Assembly: GCA_947247005.1 (NCBI GenBank)
Contig: OX365957.1
Coordinates: 11,194,817 to 11,258,816, forward strand
Origin: Spisula solida
Lineage: Eukaryota > Mollusca > Bivalvia > Venerida > Mactridae
Length of the DNA: 64,000 nucleotides
Reading direction: 5' to 3'
Shown here: in pieces, positions 9,901 to 19,052 of the stretch
How the letters are laid out: the number at the start of each line of letters is the position of its first letter
How positions within the stretch are numbered: the stretch's first letter is position 1
Translations under genes and position numbers: made by a program
The notes under the pieces: model-generated
What the model saw: only the letters and a program-made list of their open reading frames with translations
What the model was told of the DNA's origin: nothing
Databases searched by the model: none

Positions 9901-12124
9901 CTACTGCTAACACACCATTACACATGTAACCTACTGCTAACACACCATTACACATGTAACCTACTGCTAACACACCACACATGTTACCTACTACTAACAC
10001 ACCATTACACATCAGGCCTCAATGAATCCACTCGTCCGCTTGTCCTGCACAATATCTTCCTTCTTTATTTATATAGCAGGACAAGTAAGATTTTGGGGTT
10101 TTCTTCTTTGTTTATATTGCAGGACAAGTGCTTTTAAAAATATTTGTTGAGGCCTGCACATGTAACCTACTGTTAACACACCCTTACACACGTAACCTAC
10201 TGCTAACATACCAATATATAAGTTACCTACTGCTAACACACCAATATACATGTCACCTACTGCTAACACACCAATACACATGTTACCTACTGCTAACACA
10301 CCAATATACATGTTACCTACTGCTAACACACCAATACACATGTAACCTACTGCTAACACACCAATATACATGTAACCTACTGCTAACACACCAATATACA
10401 TGTTACCTACTGCTATCACACCAATATACATGTTACCTACTGCTAACACACCAATACACATGTAACCTACTGCTAACACACCAATACACATGTTACCTAC
10501 TGCTAACACACCAATACACATGTTACCTACTGCTAACACACCATTACACATGTTACCTATTGCTAACGCACCATTACATACGTAACCTACTGCTCACACA
10601 CCAATACTTATGTTACCTACTGCTAACACACCATAACACATGTAACCTACTGCTAACACATCATTACACATGTTACCCACTGCTTACACACCATTACACA
10701 TGTAACCTACTGCTAACAAACCATTACACATGTAACCTACTGCTAACACACCATTACACATGTAACCTACTGTTAACACACCAATACACAATGGCATGAA
10801 ATCTACTGCTAACAAACCATTACACATGTGACCTACTGCTTACACACCATTACACATGTAACCTACTGCTAACACACCATTACACATGTTACCTACTGCT
10901 AACACACCATAACACATGTAACCTACTGTTAACACACCAATACACATGTAACCTACTGCTAACACATCATTACACATGTAACCTACTGTTAACACACCAA
11001 TACACATGTAACCTACTGCTAACACATCATTACACATGTAACCTATTGCTAACACACCATTACACAAGTAACCTACTGCTAACACACCATTACACATGTT
11101 ACCTACTGCTAACACACCATTACACATGTAACCTGTTGCTAATACACCAATACACATGTCACCTATTGTTAAAATATAATTAACTAGAATTGAGAAGGCA
11201 TGTTTGGCGCTGGACTGCACAGCAAGAAACAACAACAAGTAATTGTAGTGGCATGGCAATTCCAAAATATCAGAAAGCAGGGATAATTTTGAAAAAATAC
11301 AGATATTTTGGATGGTAATTATAGTATTTTATTATTTGCTTTCAATGGATTATGAAGATTTTTCAGTGAAATAAACAGTGAAAATAACAGTGAAATTACC
11401 ACTTTTTTATTTTCACTGTTTTAGAAGCTGGTTCCAGTATCATGCAGAAAAAGAAACGTAACTTTAACGGCGCCGGGCTTTAAAATATGCGTTGCGTCAT
11501 CATGACGTCATAATTATCAGGTCGTGACGTTCTAATTTCGACCTGATTTTTTCAATTAAGCCTATTACGGCACAGATTTAAGAGGAATTGAGGCATATAA
11601 TAAAAAGAAAATTTGTTGATTTTTGGTGTAAGATCTATTTTATTTCACTCGTGATCTCAGAAAATTACATTTTCACTCGTGGCTACGCCACTCGTGAAAA
11701 TATTGATTTTCTGTGATCACTCGGTGAAATAAAATTTGATCTTACACCAAAATCAACAAATATCCTCTATGTGATATCCATAAAGAAGACTATTAAATGA
11801 AGTTAAAACGTTGAATAAAAGCTGGAGTTGTGTGGTATTTACCAATTCATGAAGTAAATAATATTATATATAATACATGTAATATTAAATAATACACAGA
11901 CTTTTATCTATAGTGAAGCGATGATGTAGTTTGTATAGAAGCAGAAAATGTGACCAGCATACCTCTTTGAAGTTACCAAAGAACCAGTGACTCATCGGTC
12001 GTCCAGGAAACTTGTTATATGTCTCATTAAACCTGCGGAACTTTCTGCATGCCCTGTATAACACCACACATACAAGACCCAAACATCCACTCAACAGTAT
12101 CGAAGACAAGGAGCAGGGTAACAT
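867..12124 (-). CDS. Cytochrome P450, CYP4 clan (partial: N-terminal ~269 residues, six exons)
   Basis: Haem-thiolate monooxygenase of the CYP4 type, expected to be anchored in the ER membrane; the family oxidises fatty acids and xenobiotics. The coding exons, in order, are 12124-11963, 6849-6702, 5380-5199, 3123-2999, 2070-2008 and 993-867. Every junction has GT/AG sites (minus strand) and agreeing phase (0, 1, 0, 2, 2, 0). In sequence order one sees a hydrophobic anchor, a proline-rich hinge (KFPGRPMSHWFFG), the CYP4 hallmark WARNRRLLTPAFHFDIL, then a CDVFDHIGLCSLDII helix and the SNGREFSKLCDYVHKVADDII region. The I-helix AGxDT, ExxR and the haem-binding cysteine are absent because the gene runs off the left edge. 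The subfamily cannot be fixed from this half, and the substrate is unknown. Intron 1 is swollen by a minisatellite and introns 2-5 carry MITEs. Confidence 0.9.
1655..1684. repeat. (TA)n microsatellite
   Basis: Run of alternating t and a in P450 intron 5. Confidence 0.8.
2008..2070 (-). CDS. P450 exon 5
   Basis: 63-bp exon, acceptor 'gtcttacag', donor CT|GTAAGT, phase 2 to phase 2. Encodes DNQPYVKAVHRLTELWVKR, which matches the CYP4 helix between the LCSLDII exon and the FHSLD exon. Confidence 0.87.
2120..2363. mobile_element. MITE-like element with AGTCCCCTACCGGTTT inverted ends
   Basis: Perfect 16-bp terminal inverted repeat: AGTCCCCTACCGGTTT at the left and its complement AAACCGGTAGGGGACT at the right. 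No coding capacity; contains a GACGGA/CAGA-rich stretch. Related copies lie at 338-680 (degenerate) and 59145-59340 (right-truncated). The flanking 'aagaattgcaagcaatac' is also shared by the 59 kb copy, so the repeat may extend further left. Confidence 0.75.
2999..3123 (-). CDS. P450 exon 4
   Basis: Acceptor 'catcatttacag', donor GG|GTAGGT; 125 bp, phase 0 to 2. Translation starts DKLQSIEERGEHCDVFDHIG and continues LCSLDIICRCAFSY. This is the classic CYP4 pattern (..DVFEHVSLMTLD.I..CAFSY) and fixes phase 0 for the exon 3 donor at 5199. Confidence 0.92.
3171..3419. mobile_element. MITE with long inverted ends (copy A)
   Basis: Begins CAGACCCTTATTATACTTCAC and ends ..GCAAATGTTAGGGTCTG, an imperfect inverted repeat that extends tens of bases inward. 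An inverted copy with the same internal blocks ('gacgtcattgtg', 'cagatctc') is at 5448-5729. 'taatattagcaa' occurs on both sides and may be a target duplication or an extension of the ends. Confidence 0.7.
3889..4054. mobile_element. Foldback element, ~75-bp arms with GGGGCTTT hairpin centre
   Basis: The left arm 'ttataaggattaaacgaccatttgttgacgttcactg' (read in parts) returns as its complement at 4015-4054. The centre is the small hairpin AAAGCCCC/GGGGCTTT. The whole could fold into one long imperfect stem. P450 intron 3. Confidence 0.8.
4718..4992. repeat. Dispersed repeat with TATACCCC ends and GACGGACAGACAGAC core
   Basis: Starts 'ctagagctgtcgcc..taatataccccc' and ends 'gcggggtataataa', giving short imperfect inverted ends. 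Contains the CAGACAGACTGACTGACGG microsatellite. Non-coding; the short open frame over it is not gene-like. Confidence 0.6.
5199..5380 (-). CDS. P450 exon 3 (CYP4 WARNRRLLTPAFHF motif)
   Basis: Acceptor 'tattttgcag', 182 bp, phase 1 to 0. Encodes APKPRAVGTIYVIGLHWLG, then EGLLIANGERWARNRRLLTP and AFHFDILQPYTEVHNKCVDV. The Trp-x-x-x-Arg-Arg motif of the C-helix, which contacts a haem propionate in P450s, is present. A second GT (donor at 5194) exists, but only the 5199 donor joins exon 4 in frame. Confidence 0.94.
5448..5729. mobile_element. MITE with long inverted ends (copy B, opposite orientation to copy A)
   Basis: Begins CAGATCCTAAAATTTGC, ends ..CACAATAAGGCTCTG; shares blocks with 3171-3419 in reverse complement. 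Both copies sit in P450 introns about 2 kb apart and in opposite orientation, so pre-mRNA pairing across exon 3 is conceivable. Confidence 0.7.
5805..6034. mobile_element. 230-bp MITE with CAGGGTACTGTTTTATC ends
   Basis: Inverted ends of roughly 65 bp: CAGGGTACTGTTTTATCAAA at the left, its complement ending ..GTACCCTG at the right. The CAGGG start resembles hAT-type termini, but no 8-bp target duplication is visible. Confidence 0.78.
6334..6435. repeat. 36-bp tandem repeat, 2.8 copies
   Basis: Three near-identical units 'ttgccattatttacat..ggaatcaggcaat' in P450 intron 2. The open frame through it is a by-product of the 36-bp period. Confidence 0.8.
6702..6849 (-). CDS. P450 exon 2
   Basis: Acceptor 'attctttag' chosen (rather than the nearer 'tttccag') because only it continues exon 1 in phase 0 as FPGESEEGIDYNIDLTKEFP. 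Then RFFRFWVGRFLCVLIFHHPE and TVKLVLKSS, a typical CYP4 beta-1 segment. 148 bp, donor CAG|GTACAT, phase 1 out. The 30-bp minisatellite starts about 60 bp upstream of its acceptor. Confidence 0.9.
7557..7688 (+). mobile_element. tRNA-derived SINE in the array (copy 1)
   Basis: The head GCCTCCGTAGCTCTATGG..GGTTCAAATT..GGAGGCA has an acceptor-like stem (GCCTCCG/TGGAGGC), an A-box-like TAGCTCTATGG and a B-box-like GGTTCAAAT. The T stem and anticodon arm are degenerate. A tail 'catgcctgccatatttcagc..aaataaaggctatgctcagc' follows. 'gctaaca' flanks both ends and may be the target duplication. Confidence 0.75.
8245..8376 (+). mobile_element. tRNA-derived SINE in the array (copy 2)
   Basis: Near-identical to copy 1, with the same left (..gctaacagattg) and right (..cagctaacaaaccattaaac) junctions. 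It was therefore copied together with the minisatellite rather than inserted again. Confidence 0.75.
8873..9004 (+). mobile_element. tRNA-derived SINE in the array (copy 3)
   Basis: Same junctions as the other copies. Shares the variants 'cagatggtgcc' and 'ttacgggttgagg' with copy 4, 478 bp downstream. Confidence 0.75.
9351..9482 (+). mobile_element. tRNA-derived SINE in the array (copy 4)
   Basis: Shares its private variants with copy 3, so these two are the youngest duplicates of a 478-bp higher-order unit. Confidence 0.75.
10013..10156. mobile_element. 144-bp MITE with CAGGCCTCAA ends, 5-bp target duplication
   Basis: Ends CAGGCCTCAA and TTGAGGCCTG are perfect inverted repeats. It interrupts a minisatellite unit and is flanked by CACAT on both sides (10008-10012 and 10157-10161), a direct 5-bp duplication of the array sequence. 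A second copy is at 48585-48726. Confidence 0.88.
11583..11770. mobile_element. Foldback element with CACTCGTGGCTACGCCACTCGTG centre
   Basis: Arms: 'tttgttgatttttggtgtaag' and its complement 'cttacaccaaaatcaacaaa'. The centre 'actcgtggctacgccactcg' is itself palindromic. The right outer end 'atagaggatatttgtt' (complement) matches the end of the element at 27689-27858. P450 intron 1. Confidence 0.8.
11963..12124 (-). CDS. P450 exon 1 (start codon and membrane anchor)
   Basis: ATG at 12124; 54 codons to the donor GAG|GTATGC. Starts MLPCSLSSILLSGCLGLVCV, a strongly hydrophobic ER anchor, then a basic stretch (RACRKFRRF) and the hinge PGRPMSHWFFGNFKE. An in-frame ATG eight codons upstream (12148) is possible. 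However, a good acceptor-like 'cttgttacag' lies between the two, suggesting a spliced 5' UTR and favouring 12124. Confidence 0.85.
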
Positions 12125-12342
12125 CTCGGGACTGTCAATCTGTAACAAGAAATAATGTTAGTTATTTAATATTTATTCATCTCTACATTAACAATGTTAG
12201 TAATAGTACCATAAATGTACAACATCATGAACACAATTGTATAGAACTGTTGAAATGTATAATATATCTGATAATGTCTTGTTTTTATCTGGCAAAGTTA
12301 AAATACAGTACAAGGGTACATGTTAAGCACATGGATGTATAG

Positions 12343-12733
12343 TAGTGATGGGACATCGGTTGCAAATCATAATCGATCATCAGCTAGAATCGACTGGCAC
12401 TTCCGATGCGATTTTCCCGATTAATAATCGGCAGTACAGGGACTGAATACGCAGTCGCGAATAAAGGTGACAAAGGGAAAAACAATGATTTTCGGTAGAC
12501 GTTTTACTATATCTGAGTTTGAACAAATTGTTTGAATTGGTTCTAACAGGCATCCAATTGGTTCAAACTTCCATGCTTTGAGTTTTCCTAGCAATTTTTG
12601 ATTTAATAAATCTTGTTTAACATTTTGTCATATTTATCCGATGATCGATTATGGATGAATGACATCGATCATCGGAATCAGCTGACTTCTGCACACCACT
12701 AATCGATGTTATACGATAATCGGTACATCACTA
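12343..12733. mobile_element. hAT-like MITE, TAGTGATG ends
   Basis: Begins TAGTGATGGGACATCGG and ends CGGTACATCACTA, inverted at the outermost 8 bases. Flanks are ATGTATAG (12335-12342) and TTGTATAG (12734-12741), a 7/8 match of the 8-bp length typical for hAT insertions. Interior rich in ATCGAT/CATCGG motifs; no transposase. Confidence 0.75.
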
Positions 12734-12789
12734 TTGTATAGTAGTTAATGTTCTAGATTGGAATAAAATCAAGGTCCGTCAAAAAACAA

Positions 12790-12886
12790 CCGTAAGAATA
12801 GTCATTCGCGGGCGGTTTCGCTATTCTTACGGGAGAGCCGTAAGAATAGCCCGAGATGGTATTCTTACGGGCCAGTAAGAATAGCC
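12790..12886. repeat. Five alternating inverted copies of CCGTAAGAATAGC
   Basis: The motif CCGTAAGAATAG(C) occurs at about 12790 (+), 12821 (-), 12838 (+), 12860 (-) and 12874 (+, first bases changed), strictly alternating in direction. Adjacent copies can pair into competing hairpins. Confidence 0.85.
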
Positions 12887-12899
12887 ACTGAATAAAATC

Positions 12900-12985
12900 A
12901 ATCTGGAGGTCCCTGCTTCAAACCGGGCCCTGGCATTTTTCGGTGTTTCCCACCCAAGAAAAACATATGCTTGGGGTCTGGACCA
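12900..12985 (+). mobile_element. SINE fragment (TTTTTCGGTGTTTCCCAC block)
   Basis: Contains 'ctgcttcaaaccgggccc' followed by 'ttttcggtgtttccca', which matches the block just after the tRNA-like head in the SINEs at 21001-21180 and 36049-36375. The remainder to 13548 shows nothing recognisable. Confidence 0.5.
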
Positions 12986-13548
12986 TGTTCAACCCCACCT
13001 ATCATCATGTTAATAATAAAAATTAATGTTATAACTTATAATAAATTAAGATACCTAACGAGATGACAACGATATTATTCCAGTGATTTTAGATTAGACT
13101 ATTCCCAAAATAACAATAACCTAGATTTTTATAAAAGTGGCATACGTGGTCGCTCCAGTGCTCATGACAATGGTAGACTAATATTCATAGTTATGTCATT
13201 CAGCTATTCAATAAATTACATACAGCATCAAGAAACTATACCAAACTTACAGTATCCGTAGTGTTTCTTTCGCACACAATTTTGACATAGGTTAGGGCTA
13301 AACTATTTACATAACGCAGCATCTCACAACATCTGAACAGAGTTAACGCCCGGTGCTCTCAAAAAGAGTAGACATCTAAATTTTATAACGCAAAGAATAA
13401 GTTGAAGTTGAAGATGAATTCACCGGGCCTACAGATTTATACGTGTACAGTACACTTCTAGTTTAATAACGGCCCTTCATATTCTAGCAAGATTTAATAA
13501 TTGACATACACTGCAACAGTCACATGAGAGAGAATCCGCTAAGAAGAT

Positions 13549-14060
13549 GCAAAGACCTAAATATACACAGATTGGACACTTAATTGAAAACGGAGAGAAA
13601 ATGCAAAATAGCATGCAGCAGATACTGATATTTTGCATGAACACTTCTGTTCGTCATCTATTTTTAATGACTAATATCTCAGTTTGAAGAGCTAAGCTTC
13701 TTCTACTGCATGATGTAACTTATTTTTTTCTTTCTCTTATAGAATTAAAAAATATATTGTTTGAATGAGGCAGATCGGGTATTTTCTGATAAAATAGGAA
13801 TTTTCATTAAAATGAGAGTAGGTCTGGTTCTTTGAGGTCTATTGTTTTATTCCTAGATTGATTTCAATAAAGAAGGTATCTTTTTAAAGCAAAATAATAA
13901 ATCTATTGCATAAACTTATTAGTTTTTTTCCTATGTATATTAAAACAGGAGATATAAGGTATTAAGAACAAACGAGATTTCGCTAGATTTCAGAAAACTG
14001 CCGCGAGATAGTGTGAGATTTGGTAGATTTTTCCAATCTTTGTATATTTAGGTCTTTGGA
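13549..14060. mobile_element. ~510-bp MITE with CAAAGACCTAAATATA ends
   Basis: Left end GCAAAGACCTAAATATACAC..GATTGG, right end CCAATC..TATATTTAGGTCTTTGG. About 27 bp of imperfect inverted repeat, no coding capacity. Confidence 0.75.
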
Positions 14061-14227
14061 AGATGGGCCGTGATATTGTCGCTCTAAAGATGCGATTGTT
14101 TATCATCAAGTTGAACTTAACCTACATTTAATCATCATAAACTAGCACAATGTCAATGCAAATACTCAATCGGCCAGTTCCGTTTCTTCTTCTTCCGTGT
14201 ACTGAGCTGGGCACTTGGTAGGCGTAA

Positions 14228-15764
14228 TTAGCTCAACTTTATATGCATGGTGATGGTGTACAGAGTCAAAAATTTAAAATAGTCCAAAACTGATTTAAAA
14301 CTATATACATTTTTGTACATGTACACAGCACTGATGTCTACTCCTGTAGTCGGGTCTTGAAGGCGTCTAAACTTGGCACCGAAACCGTCGAAGCTGGGAG
14401 GAGGTTCCATTCTGGGACAGTTCTCACAAAGAATGTGCTGGCGAGGGTCTGGTCATGGACCCTTTCCTGGTAAAGGCGGTGTTGGCCACGTGTCCGTGCA
14501 TCACTCTTGTGGAAGTTGTGTCTGCTGTGATGTTTACAAGCCCATTCTGTATTTTGTACATCATGCACATCCTGCTTTGTCTACGGCGACTCTCAAGGGA
14601 CTCCCATTTCAGGTCTTTTAGCATATTCGAGACGCATCCTGGGGTCGTTGTGGAGTAGTCGTTGTGGGCAAAACGGGCCGCTCGGCGTTGAACTTGTTCA
14701 AGCTTCTTGATGTAGCTCACTTGGGTAGAATCTCATACCGTGGCAGCATTCTCAATGATGGGACGAACCATGGCTTTGTGGGAGGCTTCATTGACTGGTG
14801 GCGTGCACTCCTTGATGTTTCGTCTCAGGAAACCTAGAGTCCTGTGTGCCTTTGAGGATATACTGTTGATGTGGGAGTCCCAGGAAAGGTTGTTTGTCAG
14901 GGTCACACCAAGATACTTGCTGGCATCAACAATTTCAAGGATGTGGCCGTGCAGTATGTAGTGGGTGTTAATTGTATCACGTCCTCTTGGCACTATATGG
15001 ATGACGGAACATTTGGCAGCGTTATTCATTGCACAAAGCTCAGCTGTCACTGGCTTTCCCATTCTTCTAATGCAGTGAGGTCTTTTTGTAGGCTTGCTCT
15101 GTCATTGTCTTTCTGCACAACACTGAATAGCATGCTGTCGTCAGCAAATAGCTTGGATGATGAGGATGTAATCATGTCGGGCCAGTCATTGATATATGCT
15201 AGAAATAGCAAAGGACCAAGGACAGTACCCTGAGGATCTCCAGATAGTACGTCGGTTGTATCTGACTTGGTGCCATCCAGAACTACCTGCTGGGTCCTGT
15301 TGGATAGGAATGACTGTACCCATGTTTCGATGTTTCCTCTCACTCCATAGAAGTCTAGCTTGTGTAGTGTGCGTGAGTGTGGGACTTTGTCGAATGTCTT
15401 CGCAAAGACTAGCAGTATTACGTCAACCTGTTGTTCCTTCGCCAGACCGGAGGCAATTTCATGGATTGTTGTCAGTAATTGGGTTTCACATGATCTTCTT
15501 TTGTGGAATCCGCGTTGATTGTCTTTCAAAATCTTGTGTTTGTCGAAATGTGCCTTGATGTTACTGTGTACAATATGTTCTAGAAGTTTGCAGGAAATGG
15601 ATGCTAAGGAAACTGGACGATAGTTGTCAGGTTGATGGCGATCTCCTTTTTTGAAGATTTGTACTACTGTTGCTTCACACCAATCCTGGGGTACTTCTCC
15701 GGAGTCTAGGGATTGTTGAAAGATCTTGGTAAGTACAGGTGGTATATATTTCTTTCGCTGCTGC
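14228..15764 (-). mobile_element. 5'-truncated LINE, Jockey/CR1-type
   Basis: Non-LTR retrotransposon remnant read on the minus strand. It enters in the fingers region of the reverse transcriptase and runs to the 3' end near 14228. It lacks endonuclease and ORF1. No target duplication was identified. Confidence 0.85.
14338..15764 (-). pseudogene. Reverse transcriptase remnant (Jockey/CR1-type)
   Basis: The RT blocks, in order on the minus strand, are: DNYRPVSLASISCKLLEHIV; DNQRGFHKRRSCETQL; the catalytic-A region, now VFAKTFDKVPHS where DFSKAFD is usual; SGDPQGTVLGPLLFLAYIND; and the catalytic motif FADDSMLF, intact. A frame change follows near 15050, then KYLGVTLTNNLSWDSHI and a C-terminal RTVPEWNLLPASTV stretch in other frames. 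Loss of the first catalytic Asp, several frameshifts and the missing 5' half mean it is dead. Confidence 0.88.
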
Positions 15765-15931
15765 CTTAAGTATGAAGGGTGGTTACCAGTTGCTAGTCAA
15801 CAGAAGAACCTAACACCAACAGTACGTGCTCGCTTATAACCAGACAACAGTTGCATGGTTTCTTTCCATACAACAGTTTTTAATTCGCCGATTGAAGTAT
15901 ATGTAGTTTACAATAAACCATCAAACGCAAT

Positions 15932-18296
15932 ACCTACCTACCTACCTACCTAATCCTCTTCGGGCTGGTTTGCCCCTAAGGCCATCACCAAGGAACGTCA
16001 CTTTTTCCTGCTTGTGGCCCAACGTTCCACCTGGCCCCATGTCCACCCTTTCTGTGTCATCTCGCGGGCTGCAGTCGATCGTCTCCAGGTATCCTTTGGT
16101 CGGCCTCTATCCCGTCTTCCTGCTGGGGTCCATCTCATCGCAACCCGTGGGATGGAATGGGTTGCATGCGGTATACATGGCCTATCCCTCTCCACCTCCG
16201 TCTCTGTATTTCTTCGGAGATCGGGATGGTGTTGGTTCTCCTGTAGAGGTCTAGGTTGGAGATGGTATTAGGCCAAAAGATGTGTAATATTCTTCTTAAG
16301 AATCGTGTCTAGAAGACACCTAGGCTGTTGGTTATGACATTGGTAACCTTCCAAGATTCAGCGCCATATATATAGTAGGAAAGACAGGTTTATGCTTCTG
16401 ATAATCTGAGTTTGGTGTTGATGCTGATCTTGGTAGACTTCCAGATGTTCCTGAGAGATGCAAAAGTTCCTCTGGGTTTAATTCGAGCCTTTACATCTTC
16501 TTCAGCATTTCCATTAACTGTTACATGTATTTTGCTTCCTAGGTAGTAGGTAGACAAATTCTTGGACTTCCTCTACTTCATTTCCCTTTATCTTGACATG
16601 TTCAGTTGACGTTGTGTTAATGTTCATAACTTTGGTTTTCTTTGAGTTGATCTTCAGTCCAATTTGGTTGGCATGGTTGTCTAATGTTTCAGTCTTGTTT
16701 TGTAAGTGTCGATGGCGGTGTGGAAGCAGTGCAATGTCGTCTGCAAAATCTAGGTCTTCCAGAAGTTCGGTCAGAGTCCATATTATTCCACTTCTGGTGT
16801 TTCTCGTGACCCAGTCCAAGTACAGAGAGAAGAGGGAATAGTAGACAGCCTTGTTTGACTCCAGTGGTGATAGCGAATTCATCAGTCAGGTTAGGTCCAC
16901 AAATTACGTTGGCGTTGAAATTGTTGTAGAGCATCCTAATAATGTTGGTCAGTTTGTCTGGAATACCATAGTGACTTAGAATTCTCCAGAGTGCTGGTCT
17001 TTGGATACTGTCGAAGGCTTTGGTGAAATCGATGAAGTTGATATAGATGGGTGTGTTCCATTCATTGCATGCTTTGTTCTATTATCTTTCGTGAAGTGAA
17101 GATCTGGTCAGCACATGATCTACCTTTCCTGAAAGCAGCTTGCTCTTTCCTTAGTTTTGGGTCAACTGCTGTCGAGATTCTGTACTATATGATCTTACTT
17201 AGGATCTTGCTTGTCACGTGAAGCAGCATGATGCCTCTCCAATTATTGCAACCAGTCAGTTCGCCTTTCTTGGGAAGTTTTACTCGCATTCCTGTATGCC
17301 ATGGTGTTGGTGATATCTCTGTTGTCCAAATCTTTTGAAAGATGTTCATGAGCAGAGTGGGTGTTAGTTGGTCTTCTGCTTTCAACAGTTCAGCATGTAT
17401 TTGGTCTGCTCCTGGTGCTTTACTGTTCTTTAATTATTTAATTTTTTTCTGATCTCTTTTATTTTGGGTGGTTCCACATCAATATCCAGATATTCATCAG
17501 CCTGTGGTATTAATGCCTCGATTTCTGGTTCGTGCGTATTAAGCACCTTTTCAAAGTGTTCCTTCCAGCGTTGTTGTACGTTTCCGTCTCTGTCCTTGAT
17601 AAGATGACTGGTGTTTTGGAACTTCTCTATGTGTGTTTTCGTTAGTCTGTACAGAGTTTGTAAATCCTGCTTAGAAGCTGCTTGTTCTGCCTCGTCTACT
17701 AGCTTTTCTGTATATTCTCTCTTATCGGCCCTTGTTCCTTTCTTAACTAGCTTGTCCATCTCTTTGTATTATCTTCTTAATTTTTCCTTGAGTCTCTCCA
17801 ATTTTGCTGATATTAATCTTCTTTTCTTCTCTTTCCGTTGTTCAATTCTTTTCCAAGTTTCGTCAGAGATCCATTCATCTTTTCTTTTTTTCGTTGGTCC
17901 AAGGCATTTCTGTCCAGTCTCTAAAAGTGTTTGGTTGAAGGTTTCTAAATCTAAATTGTCTTGGTCTTGTAGTACTGCAAATCTGTTTCTAAGTTCTAGC
18001 TGATATGCCGTCTTAAACTCTTAAGTTTTGCAGCATCGAGGGGCGGTGGTCTTGTATTTTTCTTTCTTGCTGATCTCAATTTCAGTTTCAACGTTGCTGT
18101 AACTAACGAGTGGTCACTGTTGATGTCTGCTCCTCGTTTGACTACCACATTTTGTAAGCTTCCTCGCCACTTCCTGTTTATGATGATATGATCGATCTGG
18201 CGTTTGGTTCTTCCATCGGGGGAATTTCATGTTGTTTTATATATATCCTTATGTCTATATATTGTTCCTCCTATTACCATGTTGTTTAAATAAAGA
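15932..18296 (-). mobile_element. 5'-truncated RTE-like LINE with perfect 13-bp target duplication
   Basis: CATCAAACGCAAT lies at 15919-15931 and again at 18297-18309, exactly bracketing the element. On the minus strand it begins inside the endonuclease (VIGGTIYRHKDIYKTT, then SPDGRTKRQIDHI) and ends in a (GGTA)n tail, seen as tacctacctacc at 15932-15951. It has a typical LINE insertion structure. Confidence 0.92.
15960..18296 (-). pseudogene. Endonuclease/RT polyprotein remnant, RTE-like
   Basis: In order on the minus strand: the end of the AP-endonuclease domain (SPDGRTKRQIDHIIINRKWR); a basic coiled linker around 17430-17759; the RT start LTGCNNWRGIMLLHVTSKIL (17185-17300); the mid-RT TGVKQGCLLFPLL and catalytic DLDFADDIALL (16700-16870); and a C-terminal WTPAGRRDRGRPKDTWRR tail (16000-16195). 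Frames change at least four times and internal stops are present. Assignment to the RTE group rests on these motifs and is moderately sure. Confidence 0.85.
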
Positions 18297-18388
18297 CATC
18301 AAACGCAATGGAAGCATAAGTGTCAGATGAGATCAAGCATTTTCTCATGGCATTCGGTTGTAATGGTGACAAATATTATGAAACACCC

Positions 18389-18992
18389 TGATCCATTAAT
18401 TCTGCACATTAGTAAATGACTATAACTTCACTGTTTCCTTACTTACACGTATAAAGTTGGTATTGTTAGAAAGGTAATGAATAAAATTTGCTGCTGAAAT
18501 GAAAACGTTTTTGATATTGTGACGTCAAAGTTACGTTATGACGTCATCGTCATATAAATTCAGTATTTTCAAGATGTCCGAAACTCAGAAATCGTAAAAC
18601 TTTTTAATGAATTAGGAAAATCGGCGATTACTAGTATAGTGAAAAAAGACTTGTGTGTCCAAATACACATGTGCTATCAAGAAGGAATATTGTTGGTTAC
18701 TTCCAATGAAATTAAACATTTGATTCGTTATGAAAATTGACTGGTTACCTGTCCTAAACCGCATGCAACAACGTCATGTACAGAACTTAAAATTACGTTT
18801 GAAACCCGTTTCAGAGAAAATGGCAGGTCACATTGATAATCTGCTTTAGATAAGGATTCTATTGTTGAACATTCGTTTTAGATTAGAACAAAAATTACAC
18901 ATATACTCTGCAATTACATGTTTTCTTTAATGTAATAACTTTAACTATGTTAAAGTTATAAGCATTTACTAATGTGCGGAATTAATGAATCA
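18389..18992. mobile_element. ~600-bp MITE, TGATCCATTAATTCTGCAC ends
   Basis: Left end 'tgatccattaattctgcaca'+'ttagtaaatg' and right end its complement 'catttactaatgtgcggaat'+'taatgaatca' form ~38-bp inverted termini. Interior non-coding, with two 'gacgtca' palindromes. Confidence 0.78.
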
Positions 18993-19052
18993 CAATGTAT
19001 ATAAGCAAACAGTCACTGTCGGCAAGAATGTTGAACAAAAAAGTGCAGAATT

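Larger units (their letters stand above)
6905..11165. repeat. 30-bp minisatellite array (~120 units) with captured SINE and MITE
   Basis: Unit approximately 'aacacaccattaca'+'catgtaacctactgct', with variants (aatacacatgtt, acatgggtaacc). It fills most of P450 intron 1. Four copies of a 132-bp tRNA-derived SINE and one 144-bp MITE interrupt it. The period is a multiple of 3, so many frames stay open on both strands and spell LLLTHHYTCN / LAVGYMCNGV repeats; these are not genes. Variants come in blocks: GGG-containing units follow each SINE, and an 'ccaataca' type dominates 10200-10530. Confidence 0.97.

Noticed and set aside
6905..11165. CRISPR array
   Set aside because: The 30-bp units are directly contiguous with no unique spacers, and the genome is clearly animal.
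6886..11265. Long open frames (100-220 codons) on both strands spelling LLLTHHYTCN / LAVGYMCNGV repeats
   Set aside because: The 30-bp period keeps all frames open; both strands are equally open, the frames are broken by SINE copies, and the array lies inside a P450 intron.
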